The position numbers and the translations under genes were made by a program. This document shows positions 52,011 through 60,987 of a DNA stretch of 64,000 bases, in pieces. The notes beneath the pieces are model-generated. The model saw only the letters and a list, made by a program, of their open reading frames with translations. It made no database searches and was not told the DNA's origin. The stretch covers positions 124,001 through 188,000 of the forward strand of contig CALRPY020000001.1 of NCBI GenBank assembly GCA_943370145.1. The letters run 5' to 3'. Each line of letters begins with the position of its first letter. Positions within the stretch are counted from its first letter, which is position 1. The DNA is from Ga0077536 sp943370145. GTDB taxonomy: Bacteria > Pseudomonadota > Gammaproteobacteria > Ga0077536.

Positions 52011-52029
52011 AGCCGCTGTCGCTGAAAGC

Positions 52030-52057
52030 ACTATAGCGTATAATTCGGGGCGGCCAA
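52030..52057 (-). promoter_or_regulatory. Probable sigma70 promoter of thiC
   Basis: On the minus strand TTGGCC (52052-52057) and TATAGT (52030-52035) are 16 bases apart, ending about 20 bases before the riboswitch. It fits as the start of the thiC leader. Confidence 0.6.
52039..52044 (+). promoter_or_regulatory. -10 element for the isoaspartate methyltransferase gene
   Basis: A perfect TATAAT on the plus strand, about 90 bases before the ATG at 52128. The -35 region (around CTGTCG at 52016) is weak. It overlaps the thiC promoter. Confidence 0.5.
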
Positions 52058-52127
52058 ACCGACGGGGGGCCGGGTAATCATGCCCCGATCCCGCGCACCT
52101 GTTCCACCTTCTGGCGAGTCTATCAAC

Positions 52128-52781
52128 ATGGATTTTCAACAAGCACGCTTCAACATGATCGAGCAGCAGATCCGTACCTGGGAAGTGCTCGATCAGGACG
52201 TGTTGGACGCTCTGCTGGAAGTACCCCGCGAGCAATTCGTCCCCGAGGCCTATCGCAACCTCGCATTCTCGGATATCAGCATTCCGCTCGGCATGGGTCA
52301 GTCGATGATGCCCCCCAAGGTCGAGGCCCGCATGCTCCAGGCCCTCAATCCCGGGCCGGAGGATCGCGCGCTCGAGATAGGCACCGGCAGCGGTTACGTG
52401 ACCGCGCTGCTCGCCCGCTTCGCACGCAGCGTCGTCAGCGTCGAGTTGCATGCCGCGTTCACCGAGTGCGCCGCAAAGCGCCTGCTCGCGCTGGGCATCA
52501 CGAACGTCGCGCTGGTGACGGCAGACGGCATCGGTGGCTATCCGGCACAGGCACCCTACGACGTGATCGCGGTGAGCGGTTCGTTTCCGCAGCGCCAGCC
52601 CGCCATCGAGGCCCAGCTCGCAATCGGAGGTCGCCTCTTCATGGTCGTGGGCACGGGTCATGTGATGGAGGCGCTGCTGATCACCAGGACCGGCCCTGAC
52701 GCCTATGCCGTGGAATCGCTTTTCGAAACGGAACTGGAGCCGCTGGCAGGCGCCGAGAGCAAACCCCAGTTCGCGTTCTGA
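52128..52781 (+). CDS. Protein-L-isoaspartate O-methyltransferase family protein
   Basis: 217 residues from ATG 52128 (MDFQQARFNMIEQQIRTWEV); a second ATG lies at residue 10. The SAM motif is ALEIGTGSGYVTALLA, with VSVELHAAF and YDVIAVSGSFPQ following as in PCMT enzymes. This shorter subfamily is often found beside rhodanese and tolC in gammaproteobacteria and lacks strong evidence for isoaspartate repair. It starts a three-gene run with a rhodanese (5 bases later) and a TolC-family protein. Confidence 0.88.
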   Translation: MDFQQARFNMIEQQIRTWEVLDQDVLDALLEVPREQFVPEAYRNLAFSDISIPLGMGQSMMPPKVEARMLQALNPGPEDRALEIGTGSGYVTALLARFARSVVSVELHAAFTECAAKRLLALGITNVALVTADGIGGYPAQAPYDVIAVSGSFPQRQPAIEAQLAIGGRLFMVVGTGHVMEALLITRTGPDAYAVESLFETELEPLAGAESKPQFAF

Positions 52782-52785
52782 ACCG

Positions 52786-53100
52786 ATGGAAGAAATGGAA
52801 GTCGAGGATCTCGCGGCTGTGCTCGCCGCAGGACCTCACGCTATCCTCGACGTCAGGGAAGACTGGGAGCTGGCACTTTGCAGTATCACAGGCGCGCAGC
52901 ACATCCCTCTCGGTGAGTTGGCTGCCCGTCTGGCGGAGCTGGACCGTGGGCGGCCGCTCGTCGTCGTTTGCCATCACGGGATCCGCAGCCGTGCCGCGCA
53001 GGAGTTTCTCCTGCGGCAGGGCTTTCGCCACGTCTTGAACCTGTCGGGCGGAATCGACGCATGGGCCCGACGCATAGACCCTTCGATGGCCGTGTATTGA
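52786..53100 (+). CDS. Single-domain rhodanese
   Basis: 104 residues. The active-site loop is VVVCHHGIRSRAAQEFL with C62, and the N-terminal HAILDVREDWEL is the CH2A-type motif. It probably carries a persulfide sulfur, as in GlpE-like proteins. It is separated from the methyltransferase by 4 bases and precedes the TolC gene, a conserved arrangement. Cytoplasmic; the acceptor is unknown. Confidence 0.92.
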   Translation: MEEMEVEDLAAVLAAGPHAILDVREDWELALCSITGAQHIPLGELAARLAELDRGRPLVVVCHHGIRSRAAQEFLLRQGFRHVLNLSGGIDAWARRIDPSMAVY

Positions 53101-53138
53101 ACGCTGCCCCCAGACCGGAACCAGCATGGAATCCCCCG

Positions 53139-54530
53139 ATGCCTCGTGATGTGCGAATGTCGAACCGTCTCCGTCCAGCGCTGCTGGCCCTTTTGCTGAG
53201 CTGTGCCGCGCCCTGGTCCGTGCAGGCTGCCGATCTGCTGGCCTTGCTGACCCTGGCGGAAAAGTCCGATCCCGAGTACCTGGAATCCCAGAACAATGCG
53301 TTGGCCGTCGCCGAAGCTATTCCGCAGGCGCGCGCAGCGCTCTGGAAGCCGAGCCTGCGCTTCGAGACCGGGGGCAGCCGGGTGGTGCAAGACATCGAAG
53401 CGGAATTCGCGTTCGGCACGACCGGCGGTTCCACCTCGTTCGACGCCACCAACTACCGCCTGAGCATGATTCAGCCCGTGTTCCACCGCGATCGCCATAT
53501 GCGCCTCAAGCAGGCGGACAAACAGCTGCGCCAGGCTCAGCTGCAGATGGATGCGGCGTTCCAGCGCATGATGGTGCGCCTGTCCGAACGGTACTTCGAT
53601 GTGCTCGCCGCGCAGGACAACCTGGAATTCGCCAAAGCGGAAACCGGGTCCCTCGCCGGCCAACTCGACCAGGCCAAGCAGCGCTTCGAGGTCGGGCTGA
53701 TTGCGATCACCGATGTCCAGGAAGCGCAGGCCGGATACGACCGGGCGCGCGCGCAGGAAATCACCGCGGAGAACGAGGTGGAAAACGCCCAGGAGCGCCT
53801 GCGCGAAGTGACCGGGGAATACCATGAGCGGCTGTGGCCGCTGGGCGAGGATCTGCGTCTCGAGCGGCCGGATCCGCAAGACATCGAGCAGTGGACTAAA
53901 ACCGCGCTCGCGCAGAACCTCGAACTCGAGGCTGCGCTGGTCGCGTCGGAGATTGCACTGGATGAAATTGGCGTCCAGCGCGCGGGCCATCTCCCTTACG
54001 TCGACATCGAAGGCGGACACGGCTTCACGTCGACGGGCGGACTCTTCGGCCTGAACGAAACCGAAACCAGCGAAATCGGGGTTAGGCTCAATGTGCCGCT
54101 GTACGAAGGCGGCGCAGTGTCGTCCCGCACCCGACAGGCCGTACACCAGCACGCCGCCACGCTGGATCGCCTCGAACGGACGCGTCGCGGCGTCTATCGG
54201 CAGACCCGCGAAGCCTATCTCGGCGTCGAAACGCAGATCAGCGCCGTGCAAGCGTTCAAGCAGGCGCTGGTTTCGTCGGAGACCGCGCTGGAATCCACGC
54301 GCGCGGGTTTTGAAGTCGGCACCCGGACGACCATCGACGTCGTCGCCGCCGAGCGCGTACTGTCACAGGCACGCAGGGACTATGCCCGCGCTCGCTATGA
54401 TTATGTCCTGAACCTGCTGCGCCTGAAGGAAGCGGCAGGTACGCTCAGCCCCGACGCCCTCGCGCTTGCCAACTCCTGGCTGGTGCCGGCCGGCAAAGGC
54501 ACCGAAACCTCGGCGCCCGGCGCGCCATGA
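53139..54530 (+). CDS. tolC: TolC-family outer-membrane efflux protein
   Basis: 463 residues from ATG 53139, chosen for GGAA 7 bases upstream; ATG 53157 is also possible. A signal peptide ends VQAA. Two repeats of an alpha-helical/beta unit follow: the first from LLTLAEKSDPEYLESQN with the barrel strand YRLSMIQPVFHR, the second with IGVRLNVPLYEGGAVSSR. Both Q/N-P-(V/L)-(F/Y) strands are typical of TolC. The tail ends ALANSWL and a short polar stretch. It should form the trimeric duct for type I secretion and RND pumps. No pump gene is adjacent. Confidence 0.93.
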   Translation: MPRDVRMSNRLRPALLALLLSCAAPWSVQAADLLALLTLAEKSDPEYLESQNNALAVAEAIPQARAALWKPSLRFETGGSRVVQDIEAEFAFGTTGGSTSFDATNYRLSMIQPVFHRDRHMRLKQADKQLRQAQLQMDAAFQRMMVRLSERYFDVLAAQDNLEFAKAETGSLAGQLDQAKQRFEVGLIAITDVQEAQAGYDRARAQEITAENEVENAQERLREVTGEYHERLWPLGEDLRLERPDPQDIEQWTKTALAQNLELEAALVASEIALDEIGVQRAGHLPYVDIEGGHGFTSTGGLFGLNETETSEIGVRLNVPLYEGGAVSSRTRQAVHQHAATLDRLERTRRGVYRQTREAYLGVETQISAVQAFKQALVSSETALESTRAGFEVGTRTTIDVVAAERVLSQARRDYARARYDYVLNLLRLKEAAGTLSPDALALANSWLVPAGKGTETSAPGAP

Positions 54531-54562
54531 CAACAAGAACGTAAAGAGCTCGAGGGGAGACC

Positions 54563-55144
54563 ATGGCCAATTCGACCCATATTGCCGGCGCGCACAAGTG
54601 CCGGCTCGATCAGAGCACGCTGATCGTGATCGACATCCAGGATCGCCTGGGCGACGCAATGCCCGGCAAGGTATTGAACCGTGTGCTGCAGAACACGTCG
54701 CTGCTCGCGCGCACGGCCAGCCTGCTCGGCGTGCCGGTGATGCACACGGAGCAATATCCACAGGGACTGGGCTCGACCAACCCCCTCGTGGCGGAAGCAC
54801 TGCCGCCCTCCCGCAGGTATTTCTCGAAAACCGCCTTCAGCTGCATGAACGCAGACGGCTTTCCCGCCGCCATCGCCGCCCTGAACCGACGCCAGGCCGT
54901 GCTGGTCGGCATGGAGGCGCACATCTGCGTGCTGCAGACGGCGCTGGACCTCGCGGCAACCGGAGCCGAAGTGTTCGTCGTCGAGGACGCAATCTGCTCC
55001 CGCCGCCTGGAGAACTACCAGAATGCGCTGGACCGCATGCGCGCGTGCGGGGTGAACATCATCAGCGCCGAGTCGGCGGTCTTCGAGTGGATGGGCGACT
55101 CGAAACACGAGCAGTTCAAGATTATCCAGGGGTGGCTCCGCTGA
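54563..55144 (+). CDS. Isochorismatase-family cysteine hydrolase
   Basis: 193 residues with GAGGGGAG before the ATG. The catalytic triad is visible: D24 in IVIDIQDRLG, K89 in RYFSKTAFSC and C122 in GMEAHICVLQTALDL. A cis-peptide region VGMEAH is standard for the fold. Members hydrolyse amides, ureido groups or isochorismate; the nearest described group is the YcaC/hydrolase type without a fixed substrate. It lies 32 bases after tolC and converges on the nuclease gene, overlapping it by 23 bases. Confidence 0.9.
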   Translation: MANSTHIAGAHKCRLDQSTLIVIDIQDRLGDAMPGKVLNRVLQNTSLLARTASLLGVPVMHTEQYPQGLGSTNPLVAEALPPSRRYFSKTAFSCMNADGFPAAIAALNRRQAVLVGMEAHICVLQTALDLAATGAEVFVVEDAICSRRLENYQNALDRMRACGVNIISAESAVFEWMGDSKHEQFKIIQGWLR

Positions 55145-55688
55145 GCGGCGCCGACGCCGCCGGAACCACCTCCGCTGATGCCACGGAACGCATGAGCGCG
55201 CGCTGAATCACGAGCGCGTCCGCACTGGCGCGGTGACGCGCTAGATTCATTTCCGCTCGGGCCTCGCGCTTCCTCGCGGCCCAGGTTTCCCGCCGGGGCT
55301 CGTCCAGCAACACCGCAAGCGCCTCGATCCGGAAACGCTGCGGGAGTGCCGCGCGCTCGTAGAGCAAGCCCACCCAGGAACTGTCCATGCCCCACGCATC
55401 GGAGTATGCGGTAGCGCCTGCCAGCAGTTCGTTCAGCGCCCGCGCGACGGCGACCACCGGCCTGCCCCTGGCGTGCAGCAGTTCGCGACCGATGCCGTGC
55501 AATGCGGCAGCCCCATTGTCCCAGTGCGTCCAGTCTTCCTCGGGACGGATCAGGAAACAGGCCGTGCGCCCGCAGGCGAGTGCGATGCCGATTTCGATGG
55601 GATAGCTGCCGCGACCAAAACCCGAGGCTTCGACATCGATGATGACCGGCACCCTGGCTTCCGTTCTGCCCGGGGTGGGAACGACCAT
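55122..55688 (-). CDS. DEDDh-type 3'-5' exonuclease-like protein
   Basis: 188 residues. D18 and E20 in VIIDVEASGFGRGSYPIEIG form Exo I, D97 in AYSDAWGMDSSW is a candidate Exo II Asp, and H152 and D157 in RHRASADALVIQRAL fit Exo IIIh. The complete set suggests an active RNase T/DnaQ-fold nuclease. The chain is short, without other domains. The HRASADA element is typical of proteins processing RNA ends or oligoribonucleotides, but the substrate is unknown. Confidence 0.82.
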   Translation of the reverse strand: MVVPTPGRTEARVPVIIDVEASGFGRGSYPIEIGIALACGRTACFLIRPEEDWTHWDNGAAALHGIGRELLHARGRPVVAVARALNELLAGATAYSDAWGMDSSWVGLLYERAALPQRFRIEALAVLLDEPRRETWAARKREARAEMNLARHRASADALVIQRALMRSVASAEVVPAASAPLSGATPG

Positions 55689-55712
55689 GCGCGCGGCGTC
55701 GGGCTGCGGGTA

Positions 55713-56351
55713 TCAATTCACCGTGTAGTTTCGACCCTTCATGCAAGCGCCGAAGGCATTGTTGTAATCGCCTGTCTGCCGCTGCCGTTGCTCATACGCC
55801 TGCCCCTGCTGCTGGGCGTACTGTTGCTGCTGGTAGTCATAGCCCTGCGGCGGCGGCTGGGGCGGCGGGCTGGCGTTTTGCTGGGTCGAACGAGACACGG
55901 CGCCAAAGACCGTCGAGGCCAGGGCGCCGATGGCCGCACCCTTGCCCGCATCGCCCGCAATCGCGCCACCGGCGGCGCCCAGTGCAGCGCCTGTCGCGGC
56001 GTCCCCGACCATGCCACCCCCCTGGAACAAACCGCCGTTGCCCAACCCAAGGAAGCCGCCCTTTTTCGGCGGGGGGGGCGGCGGCTGGTCGCTGTAGCCA
56101 TAGTTCGGCGGCGGCACGGCTGCAGTCGGCGGCGCCACCGGCGGCGCCGTTGTCGGGTCGAAACCGGTCTGGGAGACGGCCCACTGGTGGCACTGGAAGC
56201 GGTCGCTTGCCTGTTGTTCCTGGCTCTGTCCGCCGTTCGGGTAGGCGAAGGGCTGGCCTTGCTGGGCGGGAACGGGCGTCATCGCGAGGGCCCCGGCAGA
56301 CAACACCAGCGTCCGGCAAATCAACGGGAGGAAGTTTGAGCTCTTGAGCAT
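55713..56351 (-). CDS. Exported glycine-zipper (YMGG-like) protein
   Basis: 212 residues with a signal peptide to about residue 30. A short Cys-containing block FQCHQWAVSQTGFDPT is followed by a Pro-rich linker, then a glycine-zipper stretch GDAATGAALGAAGGAIAGDAG and GAAIGALASTVFG. The tail is rich in Gln, Tyr and Pro and ends FGACMKGRNYTVN. Glycine-zipper helices pack in membranes; family members are envelope proteins of unknown role. No lipobox is seen. It is a single gene between the nuclease and waaA. Confidence 0.78.
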   Translation of the reverse strand: MLKSSNFLPLICRTLVLSAGALAMTPVPAQQGQPFAYPNGGQSQEQQASDRFQCHQWAVSQTGFDPTTAPPVAPPTAAVPPPNYGYSDQPPPPPPKKGGFLGLGNGGLFQGGGMVGDAATGAALGAAGGAIAGDAGKGAAIGALASTVFGAVSRSTQQNASPPPQPPPQGYDYQQQQYAQQQGQAYEQRQRQTGDYNNAFGACMKGRNYTVN

Positions 56352-56463
56352 ATGAACCTGCCTGCTTGCGCGTCACGCTGTCGCGCGATCAAATCAATAC
56401 CTGAAAAGGATATCACCGGCCACGGCGCCACAGCGGTGGCGCTCCGCAATTCAGCGCGCCAAA

Positions 56464-57732
56464 TCACCGCAGCCCGGCCTCCTCGACGAGTGCGACCACG
56501 GCGGCCGTAGCCCCTTTGTTGCTGGTGACAATCGCCTTGCCGGCGGCGCCAGCCGCATCGCGACGTTCGCCGTCGACCAACCACGCCGCGATGATAGCGG
56601 CCACGGCCTCCGCGTCTGCACCCGTTTCCAGGGCGCCGGCGCTGCGAAGCTTGGCCGCGATCTCCTCGAAATTGAACAGGTGAGGCCCTGTCACGACAGG
56701 CACGCCGAGCGCAGCCGGTTCCAGCATGTTCTGTCCACCAAAGGGCGCAAGGCTGCCGCCGACGAAGGCGACATCGGCTGCCGCATAGAATTTCAGCAAC
56801 TCGCCCATGGTATCGACCAGGTAGACATCCACCTCGGGCCCGCAGGCCTCGCCAGCACGACGTCGCGCCACGCGAAGACCGGCCTTGCGGCAGACCTCGG
56901 CAACACTGTCGAAACGCTCCGGATGGCGTGGCGCGATGGCGAGCAGCGTCGAGGGGAAGCGCGGGCGCAGGCGCTTGAGCACCGCGCACAGCACTTCCTC
57001 CTCGTCCGGGCGCGTACTCCCGGCCATCACGATGGGCCTGTTGATGCCGAGGTCGCGGCGGATTGCCGCACCTTCCTCGAACACGCTCGCTGGCAGGTGG
57101 ATATCGAACTTGAGGCTACCGGTGACGTCGACCCGCGCCACTGGCGCGCCCAGGCCGCACAGCCGCTCGGCATCGGCCACGGTCTGCGCGGCGATTCGAC
57201 TCAGCCCCTGGAGCATGTCCGAAGTGAGGCCACGCAGGCGAGCGTAGCGGCTCGCGGACTGTTCGGACATCCGGCCATTGACGAGGATGACGGGCGTGCC
57301 GCGCCTACCGCACTCGTGAATGACGTTGGGCCACAGTTCCGTCTCCATCAGCAGCAGCATCCGCGGCCTGAAACGCCCGAGGAAGCGGCGCACGATCCAC
57401 GGCAGATCGTACGGAAAATACACGTGGTGGACGGTTTCCCCGAACTGCCGCGCGACGGTGTCGCAACCCGTTGGCGTGGTCGTGGTCACGAGCACCGGCA
57501 CACGTGGGAAACGCGCGCGCAGCGCCCTGATCAGCGGCGCGGCGGCACTCACTTCGCCGACGGAAACCGCGTGCACCCAGATTGGCTGTTCGATGCGCAA
57601 AGCGCGATCGTAGGTGCCCAGCCGCTCCCGCCAGCGGTCCAGGTAGGCAGGATTGCCCAGCCCGCGCAGCCACAGCCGGCACAGGATCGCGGGCAACAGC
57701 AGCAGAAACGCAATGCTGTAAAGCGACCTCAT
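56464..57732 (-). CDS. waaA: 3-deoxy-D-manno-octulosonic acid transferase
   Basis: 422 residues from ATG 57732. One N-terminal membrane anchor is followed by IWVHAVSVGEVSAAAPLIRAL with the catalytic Glu, LLLMETELWPNVI, and FVGGSLAPFGGQNMLEPAALGVPVVTGP (in two blocks) binding CMP-Kdo. It adds Kdo to lipid IVA at the inner membrane. It overlaps hldD by 4 bases, so Kdo transfer and heptose supply are coupled. Confidence 0.96.
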   Translation of the reverse strand: MRSLYSIAFLLLLPAILCRLWLRGLGNPAYLDRWRERLGTYDRALRIEQPIWVHAVSVGEVSAAAPLIRALRARFPRVPVLVTTTTPTGCDTVARQFGETVHHVYFPYDLPWIVRRFLGRFRPRMLLLMETELWPNVIHECGRRGTPVILVNGRMSEQSASRYARLRGLTSDMLQGLSRIAAQTVADAERLCGLGAPVARVDVTGSLKFDIHLPASVFEEGAAIRRDLGINRPIVMAGSTRPDEEEVLCAVLKRLRPRFPSTLLAIAPRHPERFDSVAEVCRKAGLRVARRRAGEACGPEVDVYLVDTMGELLKFYAAADVAFVGGSLAPFGGQNMLEPAALGVPVVTGPHLFNFEEIAAKLRSAGALETGADAEAVAAIIAAWLVDGERRDAAGAAGKAIVTSNKGATAAVVALVEEAGLR

Positions 57733-58673
57733 CCGTTCAGCCAATCCAGATAGGCGCGAACGCCTTCCTGGACCGGCCGCATTGCGCGCTGGTAGCCGGC
57801 CGCGCGGGTGAGGTCCAGCACGGCAAGGGTGTGTGCCTGGTAGGCGTCGAGAAGATCTTCGGGGAAAGGGATGTACTCGACGCTGCCGCGGCCGTGCCAG
57901 GCGAGGACGGCGCCGGCGACGTCGTTGAACGAGGCCGCCATGCCTGTCCCGCAGTTGAAGATGCCGGCCACGCCGTCGGCCGCGCCGAACCACAGCGTCT
58001 GGTCGACCACGTCGTCGACGTGGATGAAATCCCGCCGTTGCTCGCCTGCCGCCACGCCATGCGAAGCCCCGAACAGGCGCACCACGCCGGTGCTCTTGAG
58101 CTGGTTGTTGAAATGGAACGCGACGCTGGCCATCCGTCCCTTGTGCTGCTCACGCGGGCCGTAGACGTTGAAAAAGCGCAGACCGACGATGCGCGAGCGG
58201 GCGCGCGCCAAGCGCTGCCGGACGTGCTGATCGAAGGCGAGCTTCGAATAGCCGTAGACGTTGAGCGGCCCTTCACAGTGGGCGTGCTCCTCGCAGAGGC
58301 GGCTGAGCCCATAGACCGCCGCGCTCGACGCATAGATGAACGGAATGGCGCGGGTCTCGCAGAGGTCGAGCAGGTCGCGCGAGTAGCCATGATTCAGCGC
58401 CATCATCAGCCGGCCGTCCCATTCGGTGGTATCCGAACAGGCTCCGAGGTGATAGACGGTTTCGATGCCGCCCGCACTGCGGGCGAGCGAGTCGAAGCGC
58501 GCGAGGAATTCGCGGTGGTCGTAGTAGTCGGCGATGGTCGCCCCGCGCAGGTTGCTCATCTTGCGGCCATCGGTGAAATCGTCGACCACGATGATGTCCT
58601 GACGACCGCGGGCATTCAGCGCATGTACCAGGTTGCTGCCGATGAATCCCAGCCCGCCCGTGACGACGATCAT
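57729..58673 (-). CDS. hldD: ADP-glyceromanno-heptose 6-epimerase
   Basis: 314 residues. The NADP site is VTGGLGFIGSNLVHAL; the catalytic Tyr/Lys are in VYGYSKLAFDQ, and SSAAVYG and RFFNVYGPREQHKG are family hallmarks. It epimerises ADP-D,D-heptose to ADP-L,D-heptose for inner core LPS. It is flanked by hldE (4-base overlap) and waaA (4-base overlap). Confidence 0.97.
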   Translation of the reverse strand: MIVVTGGLGFIGSNLVHALNARGRQDIIVVDDFTDGRKMSNLRGATIADYYDHREFLARFDSLARSAGGIETVYHLGACSDTTEWDGRLMMALNHGYSRDLLDLCETRAIPFIYASSAAVYGLSRLCEEHAHCEGPLNVYGYSKLAFDQHVRQRLARARSRIVGLRFFNVYGPREQHKGRMASVAFHFNNQLKSTGVVRLFGASHGVAAGEQRRDFIHVDDVVDQTLWFGAADGVAGIFNCGTGMAASFNDVAGAVLAWHGRGSVEYIPFPEDLLDAYQAHTLAVLDLTRAAGYQRAMRPVQEGVRAYLDWLNG

Positions 58674-60103
58674 GCGCCCTCCTCCTCGCCGTTGCGCGCA
58701 GCATCGATGATTCGCGTCGTCGAAAGGCCATCGTGATAGGGCAAGGTCAGGACCTTGCCGCCGCGCCGCAGGACGTCTTCGCCTCCCGCGATATCCGCGA
58801 TGCGATAGTCACCACCCTTGACGAGGAAGTCCGGCCCGACCGCGGCAATCAGGCGTTGCGGCGTGTCCTCTTCGAACGGCACCACCCAGTCGACGGCACG
58901 CAGGCCAGCGAGCACCTCGAGGCGTTGCAGGAGGCCGTTCACCGGCCGGGCCGGCCCCTTCAGCCTGCGGACCGACGCGTCAGAATTCACTGCGACCAGC
59001 AGGCGGTCGCCCAGCGCGGCGGCCTGTTCCAGATAGCGCACATGCCCCGCGTGCAGGATGTCGAAACAGCCGTTGGTCATCACGATGCGCTCGCCGCGGG
59101 CGCGGGCGGCCGCTACCGCGTCGAGCAGTTGCCGCTCGTCCTGGATGGCGAGCACCGCTGGATGTTCCGGACCCACGGCCGCTTGCAGTTCCGCATTGGA
59201 CACCACCGCCGTTCCCAGCTTGCCGACTACGAGGCCGGCAGCCGCGTTGGCGAGCATCGTCGCCGTTGCAAGGTCGCTGCCCGCGGCCAGCGCGCTGGCG
59301 ACGATGGCGCATACCGTGTCACCGGCGCCCGTCACGTCGAAGACGTCCCTGGCTTGCGCGCCGAGATGCAAGGGCTCGCCGTCGGCCCGGATCAGTGACA
59401 TGCCCCGCTCGCCACGCGTGACGAGCAGGGCGCCCAGGCCGTGCGCGCGACACAGCGCACGGCCACGCATTGCCAGCTCGGCATCCGAGTCGCAATGGCC
59501 GACGACGGCCTCGAACTCGGCGCTGTTGGGCGTGATGAGATCCGCACCGGCATAGCGCCCGAAATCGCGACTCTTGGGATCGACGACCACCGGTTTGCGA
59601 TGGCGACGGGCGAGGTCGATCCAGCTGCCGGGGTTCAGCAATGCGCCCTTCGCGTAATCAGAAAGCACGACCGCGCCCATCTGTGGCACGAGCGCGACGA
59701 GCTCGGGCGTGACGGCAAGGCGCTCGACCGCGGGAATCGTCTCGAAGTCCAGGCGCAGCAGCTGGTGATGCTGGGCGAGCACCCGCAGCTTCACCGTCGT
59801 CCGCTCCGCGGCGCGCTGCAGCCGCGCCTCGATTCCGGCTGCCGCGCAGCACTCGCACAGGCGGTCGCCGTCCGCGTCATCCCCGATCAGCCCCACCAGC
59901 GTCGCGGCGGCCCCGACTGCAACCGCGTTGGCCGCGACGTTGGCGGCACCGCCCGCGCGATCCTCCGCACCGGCGATGCGCACGACGGGCACTGGCGCTT
60001 CCGGGGAGATTCGAGTGGTGGAGCCGGTCCAGTAGCGATCGAGCATGACATCGCCGACGACCATGATGCGCGCTGTCTGGAGGCGTTCGACCTCGGGTTT
60101 CAT
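58670..60103 (-). CDS. hldE: Bifunctional heptose 7-phosphate kinase/heptose 1-phosphate adenylyltransferase
   Basis: 477 residues from ATG 60103. The PfkB-type kinase domain (1-320) has GDVMLDRYW, GGAANVAANAVAVGA and DVTGAGDTVCAIV with the catalytic Asp. The adenylyltransferase domain (from about 335) has MTNGCFDILHAGHVRYLEQA with the HxGH motif and ends with a KGGDYR element. It makes ADP-heptose with hldD. The two domains are fused, as in most gammaproteobacteria. Confidence 0.97.
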   Translation of the reverse strand: MKPEVERLQTARIMVVGDVMLDRYWTGSTTRISPEAPVPVVRIAGAEDRAGGAANVAANAVAVGAAATLVGLIGDDADGDRLCECCAAAGIEARLQRAAERTTVKLRVLAQHHQLLRLDFETIPAVERLAVTPELVALVPQMGAVVLSDYAKGALLNPGSWIDLARRHRKPVVVDPKSRDFGRYAGADLITPNSAEFEAVVGHCDSDAELAMRGRALCRAHGLGALLVTRGERGMSLIRADGEPLHLGAQARDVFDVTGAGDTVCAIVASALAAGSDLATATMLANAAAGLVVGKLGTAVVSNAELQAAVGPEHPAVLAIQDERQLLDAVAAARARGERIVMTNGCFDILHAGHVRYLEQAAALGDRLLVAVNSDASVRRLKGPARPVNGLLQRLEVLAGLRAVDWVVPFEEDTPQRLIAAVGPDFLVKGGDYRIADIAGGEDVLRRGGKVLTLPYHDGLSTTRIIDAARNGEEEGA

Positions 60104-60195
60104 GAATGGCAATGTCTAACTGGCCGTTGACGGCGGTCGGAATCAGCGGGAAATTGCGGGCATTGCAGCCCCGTTAGTGGGCCGGATTCTAACAC

Positions 60196-60930
60196 ATGCG
60201 ATCGATGCGAAATTGCCGTCCGGTGGCCGCTGCGCTGCTGTTTTCGAGCGGATTCTTCCTGCCCGTGCGGATGCTTGCCGCCGCCCCCCCGCCCGCGCCG
60301 GCGCCCTTCGTTGCCGTCTACGAGGTCCGCACGGGTGGCATCGGGGTCGGCACCATGACGCGACGCTTCCAGATCGATGCTGGCAGCCACTATCGGTTCG
60401 AGTCGGTCGTCGAGTCGACCGGACTCGTCGCGATGATCAAACCGCTGCGCATCGAGGAGACCAGCGACGGCAGCTGGACGGCTGACGGGCTACGACCCGT
60501 TCATTACGAGTACACGCGCCGTTCCGGCAAGAAGCACAAGCACAGCGCCATCGATTTCGACTGGGCGGGGTCTCGGGCGGCGGCGATGGTCAACGACACG
60601 CCGGTCGACTTCGAACTGTCGCCCGGCACCGTCGACAAGCTCAGCTACCAGCTGGCACTCATGCAGGACCTCGCCGCGGCCCGCGCGGAGCTTCGCTATC
60701 GGGTTGCGGATATCGGCAGGAGCAAGGACTACGTGCTGGCGCAACGGCCCCGGGAGCAGGTCAAGGCCGCCGGGCAGGCGTACACGACGGTCCCGGTCGA
60801 ATACGCCCGCGACGACGGGCGCCGCACGGTGCTGTGGTGCGCGGAGATCCTGGGCTACCTGCCGGTGCGCATCGAGTACAGGGAAAAAGACGGCGAGGTG
60901 ACGACCGCAACGCTGACCCGGCGCGAATAG
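60196..60930 (+). CDS. DUF3108 family exported protein
   Basis: 244 residues. A signal peptide to about 30 is followed by a Pro/Ala linker and a beta-rich domain: FVAVYEVRTGGIGVGTMTRRF, then VHYEYTRRSGKKHKHSAIDFDW and the C-terminal LGYLPVRIEYREKDGEVTTATLT. This matches DUF3108, a lipid-binding-like beta barrel found in proteobacterial envelopes with no firm role. It is divergent from hldE. A 12-bp hairpin overlaps its stop codon. Confidence 0.85.
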   Translation: MRSMRNCRPVAAALLFSSGFFLPVRMLAAAPPPAPAPFVAVYEVRTGGIGVGTMTRRFQIDAGSHYRFESVVESTGLVAMIKPLRIEETSDGSWTADGLRPVHYEYTRRSGKKHKHSAIDFDWAGSRAAAMVNDTPVDFELSPGTVDKLSYQLALMQDLAAARAELRYRVADIGRSKDYVLAQRPREQVKAAGQAYTTVPVEYARDDGRRTVLWCAEILGYLPVRIEYREKDGEVTTATLTRRE

Positions 60931-60941
60931 CGCCGGGTCAG
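60913..60941. terminator. Perfect 12-bp hairpin at the stop of the DUF3108 gene (bidirectional terminator candidate)
   Basis: CTGACCCGGCGC (60913-60924) pairs without mismatch with 60930-60941 around a 5-nt loop, and the TAG stop is inside it. It lies between two convergent genes. No T-run follows, so I rate it a probable but unproven terminator. Confidence 0.55.
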
Positions 60942-60987
60942 AAAGAGCCTGGCCGGCGCCGGCGACGGCCCGTCATGGCGCGGGGAG

